Below, one piece after another: positions 1 to 11,768 of a DNA stretch of 64,000 nucleotides (within the stretch, counting starts at the first letter, position 1; each line of letters starts with the position of its first letter). The stretch comes from Actinomycetes bacterium (GTDB taxonomy: Bacteria; Actinomycetota; Acidimicrobiia; Acidimicrobiales; RAAP-2). The notes beneath the pieces are model-generated. The model was not told where the DNA came from. It was given only the letters and a program-made list of their open reading frames with translations, and made no database searches. The DNA is taken from NCBI GenBank assembly GCA_021791145.1, contig JAJYXE010000008.1, positions 5,748-69,747 on the forward strand, given 5' to 3'. The position numbers and the translations under genes were made by a program.

Positions 1-3089
<3,089 letters not shown>

Positions 3090-3120
3090 CGCGGTCGCTC
3101 CGCCGTCGCTACGCCGACGC

Positions 3121-4314
3121 TCAGCCGCGGAGGCGGGAGACGGCCTCGGGCACGACCGCGAGCGCCCGCTCGACGTCGGCGGCGGTCGACGTGTGGCCGA
3201 GGCTGAACCGGATCGAGCCGCGGGCGGTGGCCGCCGGCACGCCCATCGCCGCGAGCACGTGGCTCGGCTCGAGCGCCCCGCTCGCGCAGGCCGCGCCCGC
3301 GGAGACGCACACGCCCGCCTCGTCGAGCAGCACGACGAGCTCCTCGCGGTCCACGCCGGTGAAGCACAGGTGGCAGTGGCCGGGCAGCACGCTCTTCCGG
3401 TCCGCCGCCTCGACCGCCGAGCCCACCGCGCCGAGGAGCCCGTCGGCGAGCCGGTCGCGCAGCGCGCCGACCCGCACGGCCTCCTCCTCGCGCTCCCTCG
3501 CGACCGCGGCCAGGGCGGTCGCGAGGCCGACGGCGCCGGCGACGTCGTGGGTGCCCGCCCGTCGTTCACGCTCCTGGCCGCCGCCGACGACCAGCGCCTC
3601 GAGCTCGGTGCCCTCCCGCACGACGAGCGCCCCGGCCCCCTTGGGGCCGCCGAGCTTGTGCGCGGAGACGGAGACGAGGTCCGCGCCGGGCGCCGCACGG
3701 GCGACGTCGAGCCATGCGGCCGCCTGCACCGCGTCGGTGTGGACGACCGCTCGCGGCGCGAGCCGCTTCGTGAGCTCGACGACGTCGGCGAGCGGCTGGA
3801 CCGTGCCCACCTCGTTGTTGGCGAGCATGACGGTGACGAGCGCGACGTCCTCGTCGAGCAGCTCTGCGAGCCGGTCGACGTCGAGGACCCCGTGGGCGTC
3901 CACGCCCACGCGCTCGTGCACGACACCGGGGAGCCGCGCCGCCGCGACCCGGCACGCTTCGAGCACCGCTGCGTGCTCGACCGCCGAGCTGACGACGGCC
4001 GCTTCGGGACGGCTGCGCGCCGTCGCGCCGAGGACCCCGAAGACCGCGAGGTTGTCGGACTCCGTCCCCCCGGAGGTGAAGACGACCTCTTGGGGCTCGG
4101 CCCCGAGCAGCTCTGCCACCTTGTCCCGGGACTCCTCCAAGGCCTGCCGGGCGGCGCGCGCCTGGCGGTGGTGGCCCGAGGGGTGGCCGAAGACCTCGGA
4201 GGCGAACGGCGCCATGGCCTCGACGACCTCGTCTCGCACCGGCGAGGACGCCGCGTGGTCGAGGTACGTGAGCGGCGGGCCGTCCGAGCCCGTGGCACCT
4301 GTGGCGCGATCCAT
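3121..4314 (-). CDS. Cysteine desulfurase (IscS/NifS family)
   Basis: PLP enzyme that converts cysteine to alanine and a protein persulfide, here the likely sulfur donor for MnmA just downstream. The sequence starts with YLDHAA, typical of the family. It carries the TSGGTESDN cofactor segment, the Schiff-base lysine in SAHKLGGPKG, and the persulfide cysteine in SAGAACASG near residue 330. RAGTHD stands in place of the common RSGTEN/RSGTPN. At 397 aa the length is normal. The ATG at 4314 follows an intergenic region shared with the divergent membrane-protein gene. The same order (desulfurase, mnmA, ligA) is common in Actinobacteria, where a dedicated desulfurase serves tRNA thiolation; assignment to that role is inference. 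Confidence 0.93.
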   Translation of the reverse strand: MDRATGATGSDGPPLTYLDHAASSPVRDEVVEAMAPFASEVFGHPSGHHRQARAARQALEESRDKVAELLGAEPQEVVFTSGGTESDNLAVFGVLGATARSRPEAAVVSSAVEHAAVLEACRVAAARLPGVVHERVGVDAHGVLDVDRLAELLDEDVALVTVMLANNEVGTVQPLADVVELTKRLAPRAVVHTDAVQAAAWLDVARAAPGADLVSVSAHKLGGPKGAGALVVREGTELEALVVGGGQERERRAGTHDVAGAVGLATALAAVAREREEEAVRVGALRDRLADGLLGAVGSAVEAADRKSVLPGHCHLCFTGVDREELVVLLDEAGVCVSAGAACASGALEPSHVLAAMGVPAATARGSIRFSLGHTSTAADVERALAVVPEAVSRLRG

Positions 4315-4419
4315 GGACCCCTTTGTACCGCACTCGCCGCCCGGCCGGCGCAGGGCAGGGGCCCAAGGGGCCCAAGGGATCGTCTATCGTCGCTGGACCC
4401 TCCCTCTCAGGCCGACGAC

Positions 4420-7104
4420 ATGACCCCTCCCAGCCCCGAGGTACCCGACGCAGAGACCCTCGGCCCGGGGTCGCCACCCGCCGCACCCAAGACACCCAAG
4501 ACACCCGCCGCACCCAAGACACCCAAGACACCCGCCGCACCCAAGACACCCAAGACACCCGCCGCACCCAAGACACCCAAGACACCCAAGACACCCGCCG
4601 CACCCAAGACACCCAAGACACCCGCCGCACCCAAGACACCCAAGACACGCGCCGCACCCGAAGCACCCGCCGCTCCCGCCGCGGCGCGCCTCGCCGGGCT
4701 GGTCCCCTACGCGTGCATCTGTGCCGCCGTCGTCGCAGCCAACGCGCTGTACCTCTTCGGTGTCTTCGACCCCAATCCCGTGCTCTCGATGAGCGGCCTT
4801 CCGATCGTGGCCCAGGGCGGCGTGCTTGCGGGCCGGTTCACCATCGACCCCAACGCGGGGACCACGGCGCTCTCGCTCGGGCACCTGGCCGCCCTCGACC
4901 TGCTCCACGGCCATCTCCCGTGGTGGAACCCCTACGAAGGCGTGGGCGCGCCGCTCGCCGGCGAGATGCAGTCGGCCGCCCTGTTCCCCCCGACGCTGCT
5001 CCTCGCGCTGCCCGGCGGCCAGCTGCTCTTCCACGTGCTGCTCGAGGCGGTCGCCGGGATGGCGACGTACGCGCTCGTGGTCCGGCTCGGGACCTCCCGG
5101 GTGATCGCGACCGGCGCCGGTGCCGCCTTCGCGCTCAACGGCACCTTTGCGTGGTTCGCGCACGCCCCGGTCAACCCGATCCCCTTCCTTCCACTGCTCC
5201 TGCTGGGCCTGGAGCGGGCACGGGCGGCTGCCGAAGAGGGGCGCGGCGGGTCATTCGGCCTCCTCGCCCTCGCGCTGGCGCTCTCCGTGTACGCCGGGTT
5301 CCCCGAGGTCGCGTACCTCGACGGGATCTTCGCCGTGGTGTGGGCCGCGGTGCGCGTCGTCGGCCTCGAACGGGCCGCGCTCGCGCGCTACGCCCGCAAG
5401 GTCGTCATCGGGGCGGGGGCGGGCGTGCTCTGCGCCGCGCCGATCCTGGTCGCCTTTGGCGACTACCTGCGCGCCGCGTACCTCGGCCCGCACGGCGGTG
5501 GCTACGACGCGCTCTCGATCCCGGGCACCGGCGTCGGCGCGCTCTTCTTCCCCTACGCCGCGGGGCCGATCTTCGGCTTCACCCCCGCGCAGACCGCCGG
5601 CGTGCTCGGCAGCTTCTGGATCAACGTCGGCGGGTACCTCACGACCTCGATCCTCGTGCTCGCGGTCGTCGGCTTGTGGAGCCGGCGGCTGCGCGCGCTG
5701 CGCATCGGGCTCGCGGCGTGGGTGGTGGTCGCGCTCGGCCGCGCCTACGGCGCCGGTCCGGCGCAGCGTCTCTTCGACATCCTCCCGATCATGAACCGCG
5801 TGGAGGCCTACCGGTACGTGACGCCGTCGATCGAGCTCGCCGTCGTGGTGCTCGCCTTCCTCGGCGTCGACGACCTCTTCCGGCGCGACGTCCCGACGTG
5901 GTTCGTCGCAGCGTCGGTCGCGCTCGCCGCCGGCGCCGCGCTGGCGACCCTCGGACTGGGACGCCAGCTGCGCGACGCCGTCGCGTCCGCCTCGCAGTCG
6001 CACGCCTGGTTCGCCGGGTCGCTCGCATGGGGCTTCGGGATGCTCGCCGCGGTCGGCGTCACGGCGCTCCTCGCACGGGGCCGGCTCCGCGGCGCGCTGC
6101 TCGCCGGACTCGTCGTCCTCGACGCGTGCGCGATGTTCGTCGTGCCGCAGCTCTCCGCGCCTCGCAGCGGCCGGATCGACACCGCCTTCGTGCACTGGGT
6201 CGCGCGTCATGAAGGGGCGGGGCGCATCTTCACGTTTGGCGGCCTCCTCAACCCGAACTTCGGGAGCTACTTCGAGGTGGCGGAGGCAGACGTGAACGAC
6301 CTGCCGATGCCGAAGGCCTACGCCCGCTACATCCTCGCCCACCTCGACCCGACGACGATCCCCAACCACTTCGACGGCACGACGATCGTGGCGCGCCGTG
6401 CAGCGTCTGCAACCCGTGCGGGCCGCGCCAGCACCCCGAGCCGAACGCCCGAGACGCCCGTGCAGGCCTTCGCCGCGGGCCTCCGGAGCTACGAGGCGAT
6501 CGGGGTGCGCTACGCCGCCGCCTACACGGGGTCGGCGGACGCCGCGGCCCTGTCGTCGCTCGGGCTCCCCCGCGTCTACGTCGACCCCCACGCGGTGGTG
6601 TACCGGCTCTTCGACCCCTCGCCGATGTACTCGTTGCAGGCCGAGCGCCACGCGGGCCGCATCGGCGCGGCGGACCGGACCCAGGCGTGCACGATCTCCC
6701 ACGTGCACATCGACTCGGTGGCGCTCGATTGCCGGCGTCCCGCCGTGCTCGTGCGCCGCGAGCTCGCGATGGCGGGGTGGACGGCAGCCGGCGGTGGCCG
6801 GCCGCTCGTGGTGCGCCCCGACGGTCCGCTCTTCCAAGAGGTGACGCTGCCGAAGGGCCGCGAGGTCGTGCGCTTCTCCTTCGTCCCGCCCCACGAGGAC
6901 CTGGCCTCGGGCGCGCTGGCGGTCGGGATCGCCGCGTTGGTGACGAGCTGGGTCCTCACGCGCCGGCGCCCGCGTCGCCTGCGCGCCCGCCACCGGCACC
7001 GGCACCGCCGCGCCCTGCGTCTCCGCCGGCCGCGCTTCTCCGCCGCGTCCCGCTTCACGGCCGCGCCCCTCGGCACCCGCTTCTCCGCCGGCCACGAGCC
7101 GTAG
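4420..7104 (+). CDS. YfhO-like multipass membrane protein with PKT-repeat N-terminus
   Basis: 894 aa. The first 90 or so residues are soluble and dominated by PKTPKTPAA repeats. About a dozen hydrophobic segments follow, from LVPYACICAAVVAANALYL (near residue 95) to about residue 580, then a large non-membrane domain, a final membrane helix (SGALAVGIAALVTSWVL) and an Arg/His-rich tail. The conserved early motif HLPWWNPYEGVGAPLAGE resembles the loop of YfhO/GT-C-type proteins, integral membrane proteins implicated in glycosylation of wall or membrane polymers. No catalytic residues can be assigned with confidence. The ATG at 4420 is the first in-frame start ahead of the repeat; the frame stays open far upstream but antisense to the sulfur operon. 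A paralogue with the same plan lies at 55436-58138. Confidence 0.75.
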   Translation: MTPPSPEVPDAETLGPGSPPAAPKTPKTPAAPKTPKTPAAPKTPKTPAAPKTPKTPKTPAAPKTPKTPAAPKTPKTRAAPEAPAAPAAARLAGLVPYACICAAVVAANALYLFGVFDPNPVLSMSGLPIVAQGGVLAGRFTIDPNAGTTALSLGHLAALDLLHGHLPWWNPYEGVGAPLAGEMQSAALFPPTLLLALPGGQLLFHVLLEAVAGMATYALVVRLGTSRVIATGAGAAFALNGTFAWFAHAPVNPIPFLPLLLLGLERARAAAEEGRGGSFGLLALALALSVYAGFPEVAYLDGIFAVVWAAVRVVGLERAALARYARKVVIGAGAGVLCAAPILVAFGDYLRAAYLGPHGGGYDALSIPGTGVGALFFPYAAGPIFGFTPAQTAGVLGSFWINVGGYLTTSILVLAVVGLWSRRLRALRIGLAAWVVVALGRAYGAGPAQRLFDILPIMNRVEAYRYVTPSIELAVVVLAFLGVDDLFRRDVPTWFVAASVALAAGAALATLGLGRQLRDAVASASQSHAWFAGSLAWGFGMLAAVGVTALLARGRLRGALLAGLVVLDACAMFVVPQLSAPRSGRIDTAFVHWVARHEGAGRIFTFGGLLNPNFGSYFEVAEADVNDLPMPKAYARYILAHLDPTTIPNHFDGTTIVARRAASATRAGRASTPSRTPETPVQAFAAGLRSYEAIGVRYAAAYTGSADAAALSSLGLPRVYVDPHAVVYRLFDPSPMYSLQAERHAGRIGAADRTQACTISHVHIDSVALDCRRPAVLVRRELAMAGWTAAGGGRPLVVRPDGPLFQEVTLPKGREVVRFSFVPPHEDLASGALAVGIAALVTSWVLTRRRPRRLRARHRHRHRRALRLRRPRFSAASRFTAAPLGTRFSAGHEP
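4480..4650. repeat. 27-bp tandem repeat (PKTPKTPAA), about six units
   Basis: Repeats of the 27-bp unit cccgccgcacccaagacacc + caagaca; one unit carries an extra 9 bp (one more PKT). All unit lengths are multiples of 3, so the reading frame is kept. Confidence 0.9.
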
Positions 7105-7117
7105 AGTCCTGAGCGTT

Positions 7118-8296
7118 GTGTACCGCGTCATCGGCGTCGTCGTCGGGCTCGTCGCCCTGTGCGCGCTCGGAGCCTCACTTGCGGCCGTCGAGAGCAGCTC
7201 TGCGTTCCCTTTCACGGTGACCTCGCAGATGCAGGCAGCGGCCAGGTCCTCCTGCCGCTCCGCTCTGCCCGGGACCAGAGTGCTCATCGGGACACCGATC
7301 ACGGTTGGAGAGGTGCGAGCGTTCCCACCGCGCACACATCCCCTCAAGGCGCGGGTCTTCCCGCACCACGACGCCTTCCCGGGCCTCTCGAAGACACAGA
7401 TCGTCGCATGGTGCTGGACCCGCGGGACGAAGGCCGGTGAACCGACAGTCGCCTACGTCGTCGCTCCTGGCTCCAAGCCCCTGGAGATCGCAGTCCGGTT
7501 CCCGCAACGACCCACGACGGCGCCTCAAGGCTCTTCCACCTCTCCGACGACCGCGACACCCGGCATCTCTCCCCCCGACGTGGTCGGCATGTCGCTCGTG
7601 ACAGCGCAGCGCACCATCTCGGCGAGTGCGGGCGGGACGGCGCTGACCGTGAGCGCGCAGGTTGTCCGAGCTGGCATCGCTCCTGAGACCGTCATCTCAC
7701 AGCAAAAGGACAGTGTCGTCGTCTCCGTCCCGCCCGCGAGCCCGTGCTCGTCGACACAGCTCGCCGCCACATACCTGTTCGGCCAGCCGGGGGTCGGGAA
7801 CGTGTTTGCGAGCATCGTGGTCCGCAACACGTCGGCGTCATGGTGCACGGTCGGCGCACCGATCCAGTTGGCTGGGCTCGGCGCCGACGGTCGAGGCGTG
7901 TCCGGGCCGGCGGCGGTCGGGTCATTGGAGCAAACGACGATGGACGCCCTGTCTCCGGGGACGCCGCCCGTTCCGGCCACGACACCGACGGTCCTCGGCA
8001 CAGGGATCGGCTACCCGCTCGGGACGTTCTTCGCCTGGGTCGGCTTCTACGGCCCGTTCAACACGTGCACACCCGAGATCCCTGGTTCGTCGGTGAAGCA
8101 CGTCGCCGCGTCCGTGTGGCGGGTGACCCTCGGGTCCGGCGTCGCAGTCGACGCGAGGAACGGCACACCTTCTCTGGTCACAACTCCCACCGCGCCTGCC
8201 TCACGGACCGCACGGCCGTTCGAGACGTGCGCCGGGACGATCCTCTCCCTGGCGGCGACGGTGCGCTTCGGCAACACGAACCTCCTCCCGGGCTAG
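7118..8296 (+). CDS. Exported protein with PASTA-like and DUF4232-like segments
   Basis: 392 aa, unknown function. An N-terminal hydrophobic segment (VIGVVVGLVALCALGASLAA) looks like a signal peptide or membrane anchor. After a first domain and a Thr/Pro-rich linker (residues about 130-155) comes a stretch PPDVVGMSLVTAQ ... VISQQ ... VVVSVP. It matches the spacing of a PASTA repeat, the peptidoglycan or beta-lactam sensing module of serine/threonine kinases and PBPs. The C-terminal half (CSSTQLAAT ... IVVRNTSASWCTV) has the Cys and NxS pattern of DUF4232, a beta-sandwich found in secreted actinobacterial proteins. The GTG at 7118 is 13 bp after the upstream stop, so the gene is probably co-transcribed with the YfhO-like gene. 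Domain names are from pattern recognition only. Confidence 0.65.
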   Translation: MYRVIGVVVGLVALCALGASLAAVESSSAFPFTVTSQMQAAARSSCRSALPGTRVLIGTPITVGEVRAFPPRTHPLKARVFPHHDAFPGLSKTQIVAWCWTRGTKAGEPTVAYVVAPGSKPLEIAVRFPQRPTTAPQGSSTSPTTATPGISPPDVVGMSLVTAQRTISASAGGTALTVSAQVVRAGIAPETVISQQKDSVVVSVPPASPCSSTQLAATYLFGQPGVGNVFASIVVRNTSASWCTVGAPIQLAGLGADGRGVSGPAAVGSLEQTTMDALSPGTPPVPATTPTVLGTGIGYPLGTFFAWVGFYGPFNTCTPEIPGSSVKHVAASVWRVTLGSGVAVDARNGTPSLVTTPTAPASRTARPFETCAGTILSLAATVRFGNTNLLPG

Positions 8297-8389
8297 CTGC
8301 GGGGCTCGCTCGGGCTCGCTGCCAGCACCCGCGCCGCCCTGCCGCCACCGCCGGCCCCGGCGGGCTCCTCCGGCCGCCTACGGCCCGGC

Positions 8390-9784
8390 TCAGTCGGCCG
8401 CGTCGGCCGTCGAGGGCACGGAGGAGCCGGGGTCCTCGCGCACCGACTTCACGTTCATGAATTCCTTCATGCCCAGGTCGCTCAGCTCACGTCCGTACCC
8501 TGACCGCTTGATCCCGCCGAAGGGGAGCTCCGGGGAGGAGGCGACCATCGTGTTGACGAACACCTGCCCCGCCTCGATCCCCTCCACGAGCCTCTCGCGC
8601 TCCGCTGCGTCCCGCGTCCAGATGCTCGAGCCGAGGCCGTACTGCGTGCGGTTGGCGATGCGGATCGCCTCGTCGAGGTCGCGGTAGCGCTCGACGGTCG
8701 CCACCGGCCCGAACACCTCCTCTTGGAGGACGCGCATCTCCGTGGTGACGTGCAACAGGACGGTCGGCTCGTAGTACCAGCCGGGGCCTTCGAGCGACGA
8801 CCCGCCGCAGGCGACGGTCGCGCCCTTGGCGCGCGCGTCGTCGACCTGGGCGGCGATCTCCTTGCGCTGGGCCTCGGTGACGAGCGGCCCCACGTCCGTC
8901 GAGGGGTCCATCGGGTCGCCGACCCGCAGGGCCGCCATGCCCGCGACGAACCGGTCGGTCCACTCGTCGTAGACCTCGGCGTCCACGATGAAGCGCTTGG
9001 CGGCGATGCACGACTGGCCGTTGTTCTGCACACGCGCGGTCACCGCCACCGCCGCGGCGCGCTCGACGTCCGCGGTCTTGGTCACGACGAAGGGGTCCGA
9101 GCCGCCGAGCTCGAGCACGCACTTCTTCAGCACGCGCCCCGCGGTCTGCGCGACCGCGGCCCCGGCCCGCTCGCTGCCCGTCAGCGTGACCGCCACGATG
9201 CGCTCGTCCTCGATGATCGCCGCGACGTCCGAGGACGAGACGAGCAGCGTGGTGAAGGCGCCCTCGGGGTAGCCCGCGCGGCGGAAGAGCTCCTCGACGT
9301 AGAGCGCGGTCTGGGGCACGTTGGCCGCGTGCTTGAGCACGCCGACGTTGCCCGCCATGAGGCCGGGAGCGGCGAAGCGGGTCACCTGCCACAGCGGGAA
9401 GTTCCACGGCATCACCGCCAGCACCGGCCCGAGCGGGTCGTAGCGGATGTAGCTGTGGTCGTCGACCCGCTCGGGGGCGAGCAGGCGCTCGGCGTTGTCC
9501 GCGAACCACCGGAGCCCGAGCGCGCACTTGGCGACCTCCGCCTTGGCGGAGGCGAACGTCTTGCCCATCTCGGTGGTGAGCGTGCGCGCCACGTCTGGCG
9601 CTTCGCCGTCGAGGAGGTCCGCTGCGGAGCGCATCAGGCGCGCCCTGTCGGTGAAGCTCATCTTGCGCATGGTCTCGAAGCCGGCCGCCGCACGGGCGAG
9701 CCGGGCGTCGATCTCGTCGGGCGTGTGGGCGTCGAAGGTCTTCTCCACCTCGCCGGTGGCCGGGTTCGTGCTCGCAAAGGTCAT
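8390..9784 (-). CDS. NAD(P)-dependent aldehyde dehydrogenase, succinate-semialdehyde type
   Basis: 464 aa, a complete ALDH. It begins with ASTNPATGEVEKTF. The oxyanion segment MPWNFPLWQVTRF, the catalytic glutamate in LELGGSDPF, the nucleophile in NNGQSCIAAKR and the C-terminal LPFGGIKRSGYGRELS are all present. NNGQSCIAAKRF and GGIKRSGYGRE are typical of the GabD-like NAD-dependent succinate-semialdehyde dehydrogenases, which feed GABA carbon into the TCA cycle. Substrate specificity cannot be fixed from sequence, and no GABA transaminase is nearby. The ATG at 9784 is only 14 bp from the divergent sirtuin start, so the two promoters must lie inside each other's coding region or the sirtuin starts later. 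Confidence 0.9.
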   Translation of the reverse strand: MTFASTNPATGEVEKTFDAHTPDEIDARLARAAAGFETMRKMSFTDRARLMRSAADLLDGEAPDVARTLTTEMGKTFASAKAEVAKCALGLRWFADNAERLLAPERVDDHSYIRYDPLGPVLAVMPWNFPLWQVTRFAAPGLMAGNVGVLKHAANVPQTALYVEELFRRAGYPEGAFTTLLVSSSDVAAIIEDERIVAVTLTGSERAGAAVAQTAGRVLKKCVLELGGSDPFVVTKTADVERAAAVAVTARVQNNGQSCIAAKRFIVDAEVYDEWTDRFVAGMAALRVGDPMDPSTDVGPLVTEAQRKEIAAQVDDARAKGATVACGGSSLEGPGWYYEPTVLLHVTTEMRVLQEEVFGPVATVERYRDLDEAIRIANRTQYGLGSSIWTRDAAERERLVEGIEAGQVFVNTMVASSPELPFGGIKRSGYGRELSDLGMKEFMNVKSVREDPGSSVPSTADAAD

Positions 9785-9798
9785 GGAGAGATTCTCGC

Positions 9799-10719
9799 GT
9801 GCCCGGCGCTACCCTGCGCCAGATGGACCCGACCGGGCACGAGACCTCCCCTGCGACTCCCGCCGACGCCGCCCGAGCCGCGCCCGTCGACGCCGTGGTT
9901 GCCCAGCCCGCCGACGCCGCCCTCGAGACCGCGAAGCGCCTGCTCCGGGGGGCCCGGCAGGTCCTCGTCCTCACCGGCGCGGGGGTCTCCACCGGCGCGG
10001 GAATCCCGGACTTCCGAGGCCCAGAGGGGGTCTGGACGAAGGACCCGGCTGCCGAGCGCCTCTCCACGCTCAGCGCCTACATGGAGGACCCCCAGGTCAG
10101 GCGCCGAGCCTGGCTGGGGCGGCTGCACTCCCCGGTCTGGGCGGCCCAGCCGACGGCCGGCCACCGCGCGCTGGTCTGCCTCGAGCGCCAGGGCAGGCTC
10201 TGTTTGCTCGTGACCCAGAACATCGACGGGCTCCACCAGCGCGCCGGCAACGATCCCGAGCGCGTGGTCGAGATCCACGGGACCATCCGGGAGGTGGTCT
10301 GCATGGCCTGCGGCGAGCGAGGCCCCGCGGGGCCGACGCTCGAGCGGGTGGCGGCGGGCGAAGCGGACCCCGCATGCTCCGGCTGCGGCGGGATCCTCAA
10401 GTCGGCGACGATCAGCTTCGGTCAGTCCCTCGTCCCAGAGGACCTCGCCAGGGCGGAGGCGGCCGCGCGCCGGGCCGACCTCGTGCTCGCGGCGGGGACG
10501 AGCCTCGGCGTGTACCCCGCCGCGGGCCTCGTGCCGCTCGCGGTCTCCCACGGGGCGCGCGTGGTCATCGTGAACGCCGAGCCGACGCCCTTCGACGGCC
10601 TCGCCGACGCGGTCGTGCGCGCCTCGACCACAGAGGCGCTGCCGGCGATCGTGCCGGGCGTCCCGACGCCACGGGATCTCACGGGCTCGGGGGGTCCCGA
10701 CGAAGGGCCCGCCGGATAG
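9799..10719 (+). CDS. NAD-dependent protein deacylase, Sir2 family
   Basis: About 306 aa. Rossmann motif GAGVSTGAGIPDFRG, catalytic TQNIDGLH followed by the base His in EIHGTI, and two CxxC zinc-binding pairs (CMAC, CSGC). The late NAD-contact segments GTSLGVYPAAG and NAEPTP are present. Sirtuins remove acyl groups from lysine while consuming NAD+, for example on acyl-CoA synthetases. The GTG at 9799 is the first start; an ATG at 9823 (MDPTG) would relieve the very tight spacing to the divergent ALDH gene and is equally plausible. Residues 1-45 are a low-complexity Ala/Asp/Pro stretch outside the enzyme fold. Confidence 0.9.
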   Translation: MPGATLRQMDPTGHETSPATPADAARAAPVDAVVAQPADAALETAKRLLRGARQVLVLTGAGVSTGAGIPDFRGPEGVWTKDPAAERLSTLSAYMEDPQVRRRAWLGRLHSPVWAAQPTAGHRALVCLERQGRLCLLVTQNIDGLHQRAGNDPERVVEIHGTIREVVCMACGERGPAGPTLERVAAGEADPACSGCGGILKSATISFGQSLVPEDLARAEAAARRADLVLAAGTSLGVYPAAGLVPLAVSHGARVVIVNAEPTPFDGLADAVVRASTTEALPAIVPGVPTPRDLTGSGGPDEGPAG

Positions 10720-10791
10720 CCCGCCGGAGAGTGCTGCGCTTCGGACGCTCCGAGCTGGGCGCGAGCCTCCGGCTCCGCGGGCGCCTCCGGC

Positions 10792-11748
10792 TCAGCGAGA
10801 GCGCTCGGCGTGGTCCAACGCAGGCCCGACCTTCGCCCCCACCTCCCGAGCGTCCCGCTCGCGGGGCCCGAGCGACAGCACCATCCCCTCACGGGCCGCG
10901 AACACGCGGACGCCGGGCGCGGCGAGCTTTGAGACGAGCTCGTCGATCTGGTCGTCGGTGCGGTGCGGGTCGTGGTGGAACAGCGCGACCGCCCTCGCGC
11001 CGGCGGCGACACCCAGTCCGACGGCGTACTCGACGGCGCTGTGGCCGAGGAAGGCGAGCCGGGGCATCTCTGCGGCGGTGTGCTGGGAGTCGTGGATCAG
11101 CAGGTCGACGCCTTCTGCGAGCGCCAACGCCGCCGGGTGGTGCTCACCGAGCCCCTCGGGGCCCGGCCCGAGCGCGAGCGGCTTGTGGTCGGGCAGGTAC
11201 GCGATCGACGTCACGCCGTCGGAGACCCGGTAGCCGAAGGTGCGGCTCCCCTTGTGGGGGATCTCGCGGGCGTCGATGCGGAACCCCTCGAGCTCGAAGG
11301 TGCCCGGCTCGATGCCGGTCACCGACCAGGCGTCGCCGAGTGTGCCGACCGGCACGGGGAAGTGCGGGGGCGAGAAGGCCCGGTTCATCACGGTCTCGGC
11401 GTCGCCCGCGTCGCCCTGCCCGGGCACGTAGATGTCGACGCGGTGGCCCTCCATGTAGGCCTCGCGCAGGAACGGGAGGCCGTGGGTGTGGTCCCAGTGA
11501 AGGTGGGTGATGCAGACGCTGCCCCGGAACGGCTCGCCGTCGAGCACCCGCTCCAGGTTGACGAAGCCGGTCCCCGCGTCCAGGACGAGATGCGGCGCGC
11601 TCTTGGCGGCGGCCGCCTCGCAGAAGCTCGTCGCCGTCCCCCGCCCGATGCCGACGCAGGACGTCGCGGTGCCGTAGCGCTGGTACTCCGCTCCCGACAC
11701 CGGGGTCGAGCCACGGCAGCCGAAGAAGAAGAGGTTCATCGCGGGCAT
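10792..11748 (-). CDS. MBL-fold metallo-hydrolase
   Basis: About 318 aa. The metal site motif THLHWDHTHGLPF (HxHxDH), the later HDSQHT and a final histidine near ALFHHDPHRTDDQ are those of a metallo-beta-lactamase-fold phosphodiesterase or hydrolase. The N-terminus MNLFFFGCRGSTPVSG and the YLPDHKP motif place it with the RNase Z-like/PqqB-like branch used on cyclic nucleotides and similar esters. It lies 20 bp downstream of the cyclic-nucleotide-binding ABC transporter gene on the same strand, so a role in cyclic nucleotide turnover for that transporter is conceivable but is inference. Start is ATG 11748, or ATG 11739 three codons later. Confidence 0.85.
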   Translation of the reverse strand: MPAMNLFFFGCRGSTPVSGAEYQRYGTATSCVGIGRGTATSFCEAAAAKSAPHLVLDAGTGFVNLERVLDGEPFRGSVCITHLHWDHTHGLPFLREAYMEGHRVDIYVPGQGDAGDAETVMNRAFSPPHFPVPVGTLGDAWSVTGIEPGTFELEGFRIDAREIPHKGSRTFGYRVSDGVTSIAYLPDHKPLALGPGPEGLGEHHPAALALAEGVDLLIHDSQHTAAEMPRLAFLGHSAVEYAVGLGVAAGARAVALFHHDPHRTDDQIDELVSKLAAPGVRVFAAREGMVLSLGPRERDAREVGAKVGPALDHAERSR

Positions 11749-11768
11749 GGTCCTCGGGTCGGGCAGCG

